Source: Planctomycetota bacterium (GTDB lineage: Bacteria > Planctomycetota > JACOTG01). From it: DNA of 64,000 nt. The stretch is taken from assembly GCA_016178505.1 (NCBI GenBank), contig JACOTG010000277.1, forward strand, positions 24,989 to 88,988, given 5' to 3'. Shown here one piece after another: positions 7,998 through 16,341 of this stretch. Numbering within the stretch: the first letter of the stretch is position 1; each line of letters begins with the position of its first letter. Below the pieces are notes generated by a model that saw only the letters and a list, made by a program, of their open reading frames with translations, was not told where the DNA came from and did no database searches. The translations under genes were made by a program, and so were the position numbers.

Positions 7998-9258
7998 GGT
8001 CTACAACTGGCAGCTCGGTCGCGAGATGGCGTACCCGTACGACGCTCGCTTCCCGGAGTGGCAGTTCGCGTTCGTGTTCAACATCAACCGCTGCATCGCC
8101 TGCCAAACGTGCACGATGGCCTGCAAGTCCACGTGGACGTTTTCGAAGGGGCAGGAGCACATGTGGTGGAACAACGTCGAGACGAAGCCCTACGGCGGCT
8201 ACCCGCAGTATTGGGACGTGAAGGGCCTCGAACTCCTCGAGAGCGTGAACCCGGGCGGGCAGACGTGGAGTCCGTCGAAGGCGGATGCGAAGAGCCCATA
8301 CGGTCGCTACGACGGCATGACGATCTTCGAGGGTGCGGCCAAGCGTCCGACCGAGGCCGGCGATCGTGCACTCGGGTACATCCCCACCGACGAAGAGTGG
8401 CGGCACCCGAACATCCACGAGGACTCGGCGACCGCGTACGAGGGCGGGCCGTTCGGTCTCTCGAAGAGCGGCGCGAATCTCCCCGAGCACAAGACGTGGT
8501 TCTTCTATCTGCAGCGGCTGTGCAATCACTGTTCGTATCCCGCGTGTCTTGCCGCATGCCCGCGAAACGCGATCTACAAGCGACCCGAGGACGGCATCGT
8601 GCTCATCGATCAGGAGCGCTGCCGCGGCTATCGCAAGTGCGTGGCGGCATGCCCGTACAAGAAGTCGATGTTCCGGCCGACGACGCGCGTCAGCGAGAAA
8701 TGCATCGCGTGCTACCCGCGCGTCGAGGGGAAGGACCCGCTCGGCGGCGGTGCACCGATGGAGACGCGATGCATGTCCGCGTGCGTCGGCAAGATTCGCA
8801 TGCAGGGACTCGTGAAAATGAATCGCGAAACCGGTGACTGGGCAGACGACCCGAAGAACCCGCTCACCTTCTTGGTGAAGGTCGCGAAGGTGGCGCTGCC
8901 GCTCTATCCGCAGTTCGGGACCGAGCCGAACGGTTACTACATTCCGCCGAGGTGGGCACCGCGCGCGTACCTGCACCAGATGTTCGGGCCCGGCGTGGAC
9001 GCGGCGATCGCCGCGTACACGGCTCCGTCGCGTGAACTCCTCGCCGTGCTGCAGCTCTTCCGCGCGACCCAGAAGATGATCTTCCGCTTCGAGATCGAGC
9101 CCGGAAAAAAGGTCTTCGAACGCGACATCGCCGGAAAGAAGTGGGAGATGTTCAACGACACCGTGATCGCCTTCGACCACAAAGGCACAGAGATCGTCCG
9201 CACGACCGTCGAAGAACCCGTGATCGTCCGATCCCAAGCGCACCAAAACTCGATCTGA
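7990..9258 (+). CDS. nxrB: Iron-sulfur electron transfer subunit, NxrB/NarH type
   Basis: A 422-residue protein with the four cysteine groups of this family: CIACQTCTMACKSTW (residues 36-50), CNHCSYPACLAACP (about 178-191), CRGYRKCVAACPYKK (about 213-227), and CIACYPR with CMSACVGKIR (about 238-265). In the third group Tyr occupies the place of a Cys, as Trp does in NarH, so that centre should be [3Fe-4S] and the other three [4Fe-4S]. It has no signal peptide; beta subunits of this family are exported together with the Tat-bearing alpha subunit. The ATG overlaps the upstream small gene. It wires electrons between the molybdenum site and the haem subunit. Confidence 0.92.
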   Translation: MPEVYNWQLGREMAYPYDARFPEWQFAFVFNINRCIACQTCTMACKSTWTFSKGQEHMWWNNVETKPYGGYPQYWDVKGLELLESVNPGGQTWSPSKADAKSPYGRYDGMTIFEGAAKRPTEAGDRALGYIPTDEEWRHPNIHEDSATAYEGGPFGLSKSGANLPEHKTWFFYLQRLCNHCSYPACLAACPRNAIYKRPEDGIVLIDQERCRGYRKCVAACPYKKSMFRPTTRVSEKCIACYPRVEGKDPLGGGAPMETRCMSACVGKIRMQGLVKMNRETGDWADDPKNPLTFLVKVAKVALPLYPQFGTEPNGYYIPPRWAPRAYLHQMFGPGVDAAIAAYTAPSRELLAVLQLFRATQKMIFRFEIEPGKKVFERDIAGKKWEMFNDTVIAFDHKGTEIVRTTVEEPVIVRSQAHQNSI

Positions 9259-9295
9259 CGCGTACGGAGCCTGGAACATTTTTCCCAGTTACGCA
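9255..9295 (+). repeat. Copy A of a dispersed intergenic element
   Basis: Begins at the stop codon of the beta subunit gene with CTGACGCGTACGGAGCC and ends TTACGCA. It matches 39352-39392 at 36 of 41 positions. The reverse complement contains GGCTCCGTACGCG, related to the element near 16323. It sits in the 58-base gap before the chaperone gene. Confidence 0.75.
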
Positions 9296-9316
9296 CGCGT
9301 GGGAGCTGGAGCCGCG

Positions 9317-10021
9317 ATGAAGAGCACATTTGCCATCGACGCCGACCTCGCGATCGCCGACCTGTTCGTCACGCTCGGCGTCGCGCTTCAGGAGCCGGAC
9401 TTCGACCTCGTCGATCGGCTGCGATTGATGGCGGCGAGCGCCGACGCTTTGCCCGATTCGCTTGCCGGAGACGTTCGCGCGCTTGCGCAGACCGCGGAGT
9501 CGATGGGACTCGATGCGCTGCGCGACGCATTCGTCGCGCAGTTCGGCCACGTCGCGATGTCCGACGCGCCGGCGTACGAGACGATGTACGGCAGCAGCGA
9601 GATCTTCGCTCAGACCGCCATCCTCGCCGATGTCGCCGCCTTCTACCGTGCGTTCGGAGTCGAGCCGGCCGAGGCGCGTCACGAGCCACCGGATCACGTG
9701 TCCGTGGAAATGGAATTCGTCGGGCTTCTCGTCCTGCGCGCCGCCATCGCCCCGAGCGAAGAGGCTCGAGACACGACCGTAAGCGCGTGTCGCACGTTTC
9801 TGAGCGAGCACCTCGGCAGATGGGCGCCGCTCTTCTTCCGCCGGCTGCGCCGCAAATCTGGATTCCTCGCCGATGCCGCGTTGCTCGCCGAGCGGCTCGT
9901 CCTTCTCCAATGCGCGCGGGTCGGCGCCACGCCGGTCCCGCTTCCAGACCTCCCGCATCCGCCCGTCGCCTGCGATCCGGGAGACGTCGACTGCGAGCCG
10001 CAGCCGACCGACCTCGCGTAA
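9317..10021 (+). CDS. TorD/DmsD/NarJ-like molybdoenzyme chaperone
   Basis: The ATG at 9317 (GGAG upstream) gives 234 all-helical residues. The segment YETMYGSSEIFAQTAILADV and the motif PDHVSVEMEFVGLL match the conserved Y/F-x-x-L-Y and PDHL-x-x-E-L-E-F core of the TorD/NarJ chaperone superfamily. These cytoplasmic proteins bind the Tat signal or apo-form of a molybdoenzyme and hold back export until the cofactor is in. It is the last gene of the operon and the natural partner of the Tat-bearing alpha subunit. A 41-base repeat separates it from the beta subunit gene, which could affect read-through. Confidence 0.85.
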   Translation: MKSTFAIDADLAIADLFVTLGVALQEPDFDLVDRLRLMAASADALPDSLAGDVRALAQTAESMGLDALRDAFVAQFGHVAMSDAPAYETMYGSSEIFAQTAILADVAAFYRAFGVEPAEARHEPPDHVSVEMEFVGLLVLRAAIAPSEEARDTTVSACRTFLSEHLGRWAPLFFRRLRRKSGFLADAALLAERLVLLQCARVGATPVPLPDLPHPPVACDPGDVDCEPQPTDLA

Positions 10022-10229
10022 GGTCGACTCGCGCCGACATGAAGCGGCGTCGAATTCGACAGCGGCCAAACGCTCGTCCGCGATTCCCGTCGTGGTCACG
10101 CGCCGCCCGCGTTGAGTCGGTCGCTCACCGCCTCGAAGCGTACACGGCGATGCGTGCTCGCGGAGAGGTTTCGAACGCAAGATGCGTCGAACCGGCGACC
10201 GAACGTGGCGGACTGCGATCTCGAGGATG

Positions 10230-10847
10230 CTACTCAGCAGGCGACGGCCAGGCCCGGAGCGCGGTCTTTGCGACCCGAATCAACTCCGCGCGTCTGGCCC
10301 CGTCGGCGGCTTGAACCGCCATTCCGTGCATGACCGTTGCGACGAAGCGCGCGAGGTCGGCAGGGTTGGCATCGGCCGGCAGGTCGCCCTCCGAGCTGGC
10401 GCGCTTGAGGCGCTGACGAATCCTGGCCTCGGCGGCGAGGCGGCGTGAGGACAGCTCCAGACGGATGGGGTCCGCTGCACTTCCGCACGTCAGAGCACCC
10501 TGCACGACGAGGCATCCCGGCGGATGGTCCGAATCCGTGAGCAGATCGACCGCCCCGAGCAGCAGCCGCTCGACGACGGCGCGGGCCGTCGGTTCCTCGA
10601 GCGCTCGGCGCACATAGGCCGCGGGCCCGTCGCGGTAGCGATCCAGCGCCTTCCGAAACAGCGCTTCCTTGTTCCCGAACGCAGCGTAGAGGCTTGGGCG
10701 ATTGATGCCCATCGCTCGGGTCAGATCCGACAAAGAGGCACCCTCGTAGCCTTGGCGCCAAAAGACTCGGAGCGCGCGATCGAGCGCCTGTTCGATGTCG
10801 AACGCGCGGGGCCGGCCGACGGGCAGGGCGGATGTTCTTCGTTTCAT
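10230..10847 (-). CDS. TetR-family transcriptional repressor
   Basis: A 205-residue protein. The N-terminal DNA-binding domain is clear: GRPRAFDIEQALDRAL, VFWRQGYEGASLSDL, then MGINRPSLYAAFGNKEALF (residues about 11-65). The helical C-terminal ligand domain includes GCLVVQGALTCG and a final MHGMAVQAADGA, as in regulators of efflux or oxidoreductase genes. No target gene lies in an obvious operon: it is convergent with the chaperone gene and is followed by a 208-base gap. The ligand is unknown. An imperfect dyad just upstream may be its own operator. Confidence 0.9.
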   Translation of the reverse strand: MKRRTSALPVGRPRAFDIEQALDRALRVFWRQGYEGASLSDLTRAMGINRPSLYAAFGNKEALFRKALDRYRDGPAAYVRRALEEPTARAVVERLLLGAVDLLTDSDHPPGCLVVQGALTCGSAADPIRLELSSRRLAAEARIRQRLKRASSEGDLPADANPADLARFVATVMHGMAVQAADGARRAELIRVAKTALRAWPSPAE

Positions 10848-11248
10848 ACCGACAGATACATTATTGTCTTTGACACCTCGTGTCCACGTGGCCCATCCGT
10901 ACCGATCGATGCAGAACTGACAACGGGCCCGAATGGGACGTCGCCTACCGGCACTTCGAATCCGGCAATGCCATCACGATGCGGAAGCTCGTCGAGCGAT
11001 TCGAGAAGCCGAAGCGCTGATTCACCGGTTGGTTTCCCACGAGCGATCGCGCGGGATCTCCTCGCAGGGGCGCAATGCGAGACGGCATCGTCGACGCGGC
11101 GGCGGGAGTTCGGTATCTTTTGCGATCGAGAGCCTGTTCGGGTTGCCGATCGGAGCGCCGCCGGATCCGCCGTCCCTCGGAGATCGCATCCTGTGCACGT
11201 CGCTCGCCGACGATTCCGTCGACGACGTGGGCCGGTGAATCGCCGGGG
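10848..11248. other. 401-base gap with only a short orphan ORF
   Basis: Between the divergent tetR-type gene and the end of the outer-membrane-like gene. The only suggestive content is a 46-codon plus-strand ORF (GTG 10880 to TGA 11020) whose C-terminal part (YRHFESGNAITMRKLVERF) looks protein-like. It has no convincing ribosome site and no family that I recognise. Longer ORFs here have poor composition. Possibly a gene remnant. Confidence 0.4.
10855..10870. promoter_or_regulatory. Possible TetR autoregulatory dyad
   Basis: GATACATTATTGTCTT lies 8 bases upstream of the tetR-family start codon and has imperfect two-fold symmetry (GATACA against TGTCTT, 4 of 6 positions). It is AT-rich in a GC-rich setting, as expected of a promoter/operator. 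Weak evidence. Confidence 0.25.
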
Positions 11249-12205
11249 CTAGTTCCCTCGCGTCGAGGTCGGCGCCTCCACGGACTTCGATGCATAGCCG
11301 AAGTCCCAACCGAACACGATGTAGGTCTCGATCTGCGGCGAGTCGCCGCCGATTCCCGCGAGCGGGACGAAATCGAGGTGCGTGCGCGGCGTCGGGCGCC
11401 ACTGGAGGCTCGGGCCGATCAGGAAGCTCAGGTCGGGATCGCCGCGCGTTCCGTTCGCCGTCTCGTGTCGCCAGACGCCTTCGATGCCGAGGCTCAATTG
11501 CTCGTCGATCAGCGTGTGGCTCAGCGCTCCGCTGACCGCGATCTCCAGCTCTCGCTCGTCCCGCACTTGTTCTTCGAAGGATCCGTTCGTTGCCCAGTGC
11601 CATCCCGCCGATAGCTCGTCGCCGAGGAGGAACTTCAACTCGTAGACGTCCGATTCGACGTCGTTGAACTTCCACTCGCCGTAGATCGTGGGATTTCCCG
11701 GGATCGCACCCCACTCCGCGAATGCCCAGCGCGCCTCGACCTGACTGCCGAGATGATGGGCCTCCTCATGCGGAACACGCTCGAAGTTCTCGTAGTAGTC
11801 GAGCTGGAATCGATAGGGGAGGCCGATGCCGATCTCCGACTGGAACAGATGTTGGGTCGAGTCGTGGCGGAAGTTCCTGGCGCGCCACCACTGCTCGAAT
11901 TCGATCGCGAACGGCGGGAGCACGTAGACGCGCGTCGTCGGGAACCGGCGGTGCGTCGTCCACTCGGGCTGCTTGTTCTCACCGACGAGGTGCTCTTCGT
12001 CGAGCTGGTCCGCGGTGACGGTCGTCTCGGAAACGCGCGTCGTCGGTTGCTCCGTCGTGCTCGATTGCATCGAGAGCGCGAACGGACGCAAGAGCGCCCA
12101 TTCGGTCGGGTCGATGTTCGCGTCGTCGGGCGTCGTCGCGAGCGCGACCGGCACGACGCCGAAGGCGAGAAGGGCCGCGCAGGCGAGCTGGACCAGTCGA
12201 TTCAT
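11249..12205 (-). CDS. Exported outer-membrane-like protein of unknown function
   Basis: A 318-residue protein with a Sec signal ending about residue 23 (VVPVALA, then TTPDD). The mature part alternates aromatic and polar residues in short segments, for example FRFQLDYYENF-like and SLGIEGVWRHE stretches, and ends with an aromatic strand, IVFGWDFGYASKS. This is consistent with a beta-barrel of the type annotated as putative transporters. The start at 12205 is preceded by GGGAGGGG; the frame stays open upstream but reads through this ribosome site. It is divergent from the TonB-like gene, which fits an envelope role. No substrate can be proposed. Confidence 0.7.
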   Translation of the reverse strand: MNRLVQLACAALLAFGVVPVALATTPDDANIDPTEWALLRPFALSMQSSTTEQPTTRVSETTVTADQLDEEHLVGENKQPEWTTHRRFPTTRVYVLPPFAIEFEQWWRARNFRHDSTQHLFQSEIGIGLPYRFQLDYYENFERVPHEEAHHLGSQVEARWAFAEWGAIPGNPTIYGEWKFNDVESDVYELKFLLGDELSAGWHWATNGSFEEQVRDERELEIAVSGALSHTLIDEQLSLGIEGVWRHETANGTRGDPDLSFLIGPSLQWRPTPRTHLDFVPLAGIGGDSPQIETYIVFGWDFGYASKSVEAPTSTRGN

Positions 12206-12513
12206 GCAGCCCCTCCCTTTTCCTTTCGTTGGGTGACTCGGCGAAAGCGCGGAGCGGCCGTGGCAACTCGCGTGCCGCCGCGGTCGCCGGCCCCCTGCGT
12301 CATTGGCGGCGACTTCGGCGCGACCGACTGCCGCGCCGACCGCGAGCGTGGACACATCGTGGCCGTCGCGCGGGCATTTCGTGTTCAGGGGCGCACGCGC
12401 TGATTGCCGAAGATTCGGCCAATCGACCTCCCGCCCGCGGAACGCGGGTTGCGCGGTCGCGACCATTCATCGTTGGAGTTGCGGACGTGCAGAACCGTGT
12501 TTACTCTGGTCGC
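12206..12513. other. 308-base divergent intergenic region
   Basis: Separates the outer-membrane-like gene (minus) from the TonB-like gene (plus). Both promoters must lie here, but I see no clear -35/-10 pair; the most AT-rich spot is near 12495-12510. Frames open through this region look like extensions of the flanking genes, not separate proteins. Confidence 0.4.
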
Positions 12514-13368
12514 ATGACTCGTGACGCACTCCCCCGGCGGGGCTGGGGACGATCGCGATCGTTCGCGTTCTCGCTCGTCCTCCACTTGGTTGCCGCAGGC
12601 GCCGTCGCTGGCACGCAGGGCGCGTGGCTCGTCCCGGTCTCGGGGCCCGACGATCGACCGCTCACCATTACGCTTGCACCCCGGCGACCCGTCGAAGCCG
12701 AGCCCCCCGACGAGCTGTCGAGGCCCGACCTCGTCGACGACGTGCTCGTCACCGAATCGGACTTCGTTCCCGTTCCGACGGAAGTCGACGAGTCCATCGG
12801 CGACGTCGCCGGGCCGGCGCTCGGCGTGCCAGATCCCGATCCGAGCACGCTCGCCGATGTTGACGGCTCGATCGCGGAAACGAATGCACTGCGGCCCGAT
12901 TTCGGTCGCTCCGCGCGGCGAGTGCGCGCCGTCATCGGCGGCGTCGGCGGGAATCGCGACGGTGTCGCGGCGCGCGGGTCCGCGGGCGGTTCCGGAGCCG
13001 GCGACGTTGCGGATCGCGCGGAGCTTCCATCCGGCGCCCCCGCCGGAATGGGCATCGCGCCCGCCGCGACGGCGAATCCTGTCTCTCCGATCGTGCATCG
13101 CGAGGCGCCGCGCTATCCGGCGCGTGCGGTGCACCTCGGCCTGGAGGGCAGTGTCGTCCTCATGGCGATCGTTCGCGCCGACGGCGCGCTCGAGTCGCTG
13201 ACGGTCGCGACGTCGTCGGGCCATGACGAGCTCGACGCTGCGGCGCTCGACTGTGTCCGCACGCGCTGGACGTTCGCGGCGGCACCGGACTCATCGGGGG
13301 CGCGCGTTCGGCGAATCGAGATCCCGATCCGATTCCAACTGCGTTCGGCGTCGTCGAAGGATGCATAG
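12514..13368 (+). CDS. TonB-family energy transducer-like protein
   Basis: A 284-residue protein with one N-terminal membrane segment (SFAFSLVLHLVAAGAVAG) containing the S-x-x-x-H pattern seen in TonB, which couples to ExbB/ExbD. A long Pro/Asp/Gly-rich periplasmic linker follows (residues about 50-190). The last 85 residues are a TonB C-terminal domain: APRYPARAVHLGLEGSVVLMAIVRADG, then SGHDELDAAALDCVRTRWTFAPA-like, ending in basic strands. It would transmit proton-motive force to an outer-membrane receptor. No exbB, exbD or receptor gene is nearby. The ATG at 12514 was chosen because the hydrophobic segment follows at the normal distance; the ribosome site is weak. Confidence 0.85.
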   Translation: MTRDALPRRGWGRSRSFAFSLVLHLVAAGAVAGTQGAWLVPVSGPDDRPLTITLAPRRPVEAEPPDELSRPDLVDDVLVTESDFVPVPTEVDESIGDVAGPALGVPDPDPSTLADVDGSIAETNALRPDFGRSARRVRAVIGGVGGNRDGVAARGSAGGSGAGDVADRAELPSGAPAGMGIAPAATANPVSPIVHREAPRYPARAVHLGLEGSVVLMAIVRADGALESLTVATSSGHDELDAAALDCVRTRWTFAAAPDSSGARVRRIEIPIRFQLRSASSKDA

Positions 13369-13442
13369 CCCACCCCTCTCACCCAATCATGGTCCCGCGT
13401 TTTTCGTTCGACGCATTCGTTCAAACGAACTCGTGGTGAAAA

Positions 13443-14792
13443 ATGCGGGCTAGGCCGCTCGCGCTCTCGACGCGAATCCTCCTTCCGGTCGTCGCGGCTT
13501 TCTTGGCGGTGCTCGGCGGAACGATCGGGCTTACGGTTCACCTCGTGGGCGACGCGCAAGAGCAGGCGCTCGACGCACAGGTCGAGGAGCTTCGTCGCCT
13601 GCCGACCGGGTTCTTCCAGCCCGAGTCGATCGAGCAGCTTCGCTTCTTGCGCGACCTCGTCGGCGCCGAACTGGCGATCCGCGATTCGAGCGGCGCGGTG
13701 TCCGTCACGACGCGGCCGGCGCTCGCGGCGAGGGCAGCGTCGACGGACACGGTGACCGAGGACTCGGGTGAGGTCTATCGCGTCTTTCGCCGGTCGCTGC
13801 CGACCGGCGCGACGCTCGAGGCGTTCCTGCCCGAGCGCGTGATCGACGAGCGAAAGTGGCGGCTCGCCCGCCCCGTCATCCTCGCGAGCGCGATCGGGCT
13901 CGTGGCGATGGCGATCGTGGCGATTCTTCTCGGGCGCGCGCTCGCGCGCTCGATGCGCGGGCTCGCCGCATCGGCCTCCGCGCTTGCCCGTGCGCCCGAG
14001 CGCGGCGATCTTCCTCTACTCGGCATTCGCGAGATGGACGAGCTGGCTCGTGCGTTCAACTCCGTTCTTCGCGAATGGCGAACGTCGCAAGAGAAGCTCG
14101 TCGCCGCGGAGAAAATGGCGCTGCTCGGCCGGCTTTCCGCCGTGATCGCTCACGAGGTGCGCAACCCGCTCTCGGCGATTCGATTGACGACGCAGCTCCT
14201 CCTGCGGCGCGCGCCCGAAGGCGACGCGCGCTCGCGCGACGGCTTGGAACGCATTCTCGGCGAGATCCAGCGTCTCGAGATGGCGGTCGAGGATCTCCTT
14301 CAAACGGCGAAGCCGACGCCGCTCGCGCTCGCACCCGTGGCGGCGAATCTGGTCGTCGAGGATTCGCTGCGGCTTCTCGATGCGCAGTGCCGCCACCTCC
14401 GCGTGGAAGTGCGATCGCATCTCGACGCCGGATTGCCCGACGTTCCGGCGGATGCCGCGCGGCTCAAGCAAGTCGTGTTGAACCTGCTCCTCAACGCGAT
14501 CCAAGCGGCGGGGCCGGAGGGCTGGGTCGAGGTGGAGACGCGCGAGATCGCCGGCGGCGTGCGCCTCGTCGTGCGCGACAACGGGAAGGGCATCGACGCA
14601 TCCGTGCGCGATCGACTCTTCGAGCCGTTCGTGACGACGAAGGACTCCGGTGCGGGGCTCGGGCTGTTCGTGTCGAAGCAGATCGTCGAGGAGCACGGCG
14701 GGACGCTCGGGTACGGCGTCGTCGGCGGGAAGACCGAGTTCATCGTCGAGATTCCGGCGCGCGACGTCCGCGTGAAGGTCGGAAACGCGTGA
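13443..14792 (+). CDS. Membrane sensor histidine kinase (NtrB-like output)
   Basis: A 449-residue kinase. The N-terminal membrane segment (residues about 10-32) and a second one (about 142-165) flank a small periplasmic sensor domain. A HAMP-like linker follows, then the dimerisation/phosphoacceptor helix with AVIAHEVRNPLSAIR (His near residue 235). The ATPase domain has its N box (NLLLNAIQAA), G1 (VRDNGKGID) and G2 (GAGLGLFVSKQIVEEHGG). Its stop overlaps the start of the NtrC-type regulator by 4 bases (GTGA), so the two form a cognate pair controlling sigma-54 promoters. The signal sensed is unknown. Confidence 0.92.
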   Translation: MRARPLALSTRILLPVVAAFLAVLGGTIGLTVHLVGDAQEQALDAQVEELRRLPTGFFQPESIEQLRFLRDLVGAELAIRDSSGAVSVTTRPALAARAASTDTVTEDSGEVYRVFRRSLPTGATLEAFLPERVIDERKWRLARPVILASAIGLVAMAIVAILLGRALARSMRGLAASASALARAPERGDLPLLGIREMDELARAFNSVLREWRTSQEKLVAAEKMALLGRLSAVIAHEVRNPLSAIRLTTQLLLRRAPEGDARSRDGLERILGEIQRLEMAVEDLLQTAKPTPLALAPVAANLVVEDSLRLLDAQCRHLRVEVRSHLDAGLPDVPADAARLKQVVLNLLLNAIQAAGPEGWVEVETREIAGGVRLVVRDNGKGIDASVRDRLFEPFVTTKDSGAGLGLFVSKQIVEEHGGTLGYGVVGGKTEFIVEIPARDVRVKVGNA

Positions 14793-16201
14793 CGAACTCG
14801 AGAGTCTCGATCCTCGTCGTCGACGACGAACCGGGCGTCTGCTGGGCGCTTCGGGAGTTCCTCGAAGGCGAAGGTCACGACGTGCGCGTCGCCTCCGATG
14901 CCGCGCAAGCCGAGGCTTTCACGGCGGAGCGCGCGCCGGCGCTCGTCTTCCTCGACGTGCGGCTGCCGGGAGAGACGGGCATCGACGCGCTGCCGCGCTT
15001 GCGCGAGCGCGCGCCGAATGCAGCGTTCGTCGTGATGACCGCGTACGGCTCGATGGAGACGGCGATCGACGCAATTCGACGTGGTGCTCACGACTACGTG
15101 ACGAAGCCGCTCGACCTCGATCGCGTGAAGGCGCTCGTGGATCGCATCGTGCGGCCCGGGCCCGTGGACTCCGAAGTTCGGCGGCTGCGCGAGGCGGTGG
15201 GCGCCTCGTCGTCGCGCCTCGTGGGAACGTCGCCGTCGATGCAGGAGGTCTACAAGCGGATCGGCGCGCTCAGCCGCTCCGCCGTTCCCGTGCTCGTGAC
15301 CGGCGAGAGCGGGACGGGCAAGGAGCTCGTTGCTCGCGCGCTCCACGACTTCAGCGCTCGCTCGACGCGACCGTTCGAACCGATCAACTGCGCTGCCGTT
15401 CCGGAGGGGCTTCTCGAGAGCGAGCTGTTCGGCTTCGAGAAGGGCGCGTTCACGGGAGCGGATCGCCGGCGCGAAGGTAAGTTCGAGCGCGCGGACGGCG
15501 GAACGGTCTTCCTCGACGAGATCGCCGAGATGCCCTCCCCGCTTCAAGCGAAGCTCCTGCGGTTCCTGGAGGACGGCGTCGTCGAGCGGCTCGGCGGAAG
15601 CGAACGACGCAAGGTCGACGTGCGGATTCTCGCGGCCACGAACCAGGATCTCGACGCGAGGCGTGCATCGGGCGCATTCCGCTCCGATCTTTTTTTCCGA
15701 CTACGCGTCGGCGAGATTCGACTGCCTGCTCTCCGCGAGCGCGCGGAGGACCTGCCGCTCATCGTCGCCCACGTGCTCGAGGAAGCGCGGTGCGACAAGG
15801 AGATCGCACGCGAGACTCTCGAGATGCTCCAAGGCTACCCGTGGCCCGGAAACGTGCGCGAGCTTCGGAACGTGCTCTTGCAGGCGCAGGCGCTAGCCGC
15901 AGGCCGCTTCATCCTGCCGGAGCATTTGCCCGCTCACGTTCGCGGATTCACTGCGGACGCATCGTCCGCGACGATCCGTGAATTCGTCGACGCGTTTCTC
16001 AAGTCATCCGGCGATGCGGCGAGCTACGAACGGTTCCTCGAGGCGGTCGAGCGCCCCTTGTTCGCGCGCGTGCTCCAGGAAACGCACGGGAATCGCGCGC
16101 TAGCCGCGGAGCGCCTGGGTCTCCACCGCACGACGCTGCGCAAGAAGCTGCGAAAATATGGACTGGAGCGCGGGACGAAGTCGCCCGATTCGACGCGATG
16201 A
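14789..16201 (+). CDS. Sigma-54-dependent response regulator (NtrC family)
   Basis: A 470-residue protein starting at a GTG that overlaps the kinase stop. The receiver domain (residues 8-120) has VVDDE, phospho-acceptor Asp in LVFLDVRLP and the conserved Lys in YVTKP. The AAA+ domain has Walker A GESGTGKE, the sigma-54 contact loop GAFTGAD and Walker B GGTVFLDEIAEM, then the arginine-finger region and WPGNVRELRN. The C-terminal Fis-type helix-turn-helix ends with AAERLGLHRTTLRKKLRKYGL. It activates sigma-54 RNA polymerase when phosphorylated by the adjacent kinase. A long open frame upstream of 14789 is antisense-like and overlaps the kinase. Confidence 0.95.
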   Translation: MTNSRVSILVVDDEPGVCWALREFLEGEGHDVRVASDAAQAEAFTAERAPALVFLDVRLPGETGIDALPRLRERAPNAAFVVMTAYGSMETAIDAIRRGAHDYVTKPLDLDRVKALVDRIVRPGPVDSEVRRLREAVGASSSRLVGTSPSMQEVYKRIGALSRSAVPVLVTGESGTGKELVARALHDFSARSTRPFEPINCAAVPEGLLESELFGFEKGAFTGADRRREGKFERADGGTVFLDEIAEMPSPLQAKLLRFLEDGVVERLGGSERRKVDVRILAATNQDLDARRASGAFRSDLFFRLRVGEIRLPALRERAEDLPLIVAHVLEEARCDKEIARETLEMLQGYPWPGNVRELRNVLLQAQALAAGRFILPEHLPAHVRGFTADASSATIREFVDAFLKSSGDAASYERFLEAVERPLFARVLQETHGNRALAAERLGLHRTTLRKKLRKYGLERGTKSPDSTR

Positions 16202-16239
16202 GGCGCGGCTCGCTCTCTCCAGAATGTCGTCGTTCCGTT

Positions 16240-16341
16240 GCGGACAACCTTTTCTATGGGTTGTCTGCGCCGATCCGGCAGCGAGTGCCTGGCACCGATA
16301 GCCGGGATTGTTGTTGTTCGGAGTCTGACACCGTACGCGAA
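16240..16341 (+). repeat. REP-like intergenic element with hairpins and two copies of a CTGRCACCG motif
   Basis: Fills most of the 139-base gap before the glycosyltransferase. A 10-base stem (16240-16249 with 16259-16268, one G-U) is followed by GTGCCTGGCAC, a perfect small dyad, and then GAGTCTGACACCGTACGCG. The last 17 bases resemble the reverse complements of the 9255 and 39352 elements (CCGTACGCG core). Confidence 0.55.

Noticed and set aside
10880..11020. Short ORF containing RTDNGPEW, resembling the TDNGPEF motif of IS3/IS481-type transposases
   Set aside because: The residues around it do not match an integrase core, and there are no inverted ends. Treated as chance or an unidentified remnant.
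16240..16268. Rho-independent terminator after the sigma-54 regulator
   Set aside because: The stem is good but it is not followed by a T-run, and it belongs to a repeat element; at most a transcript-end stabiliser.
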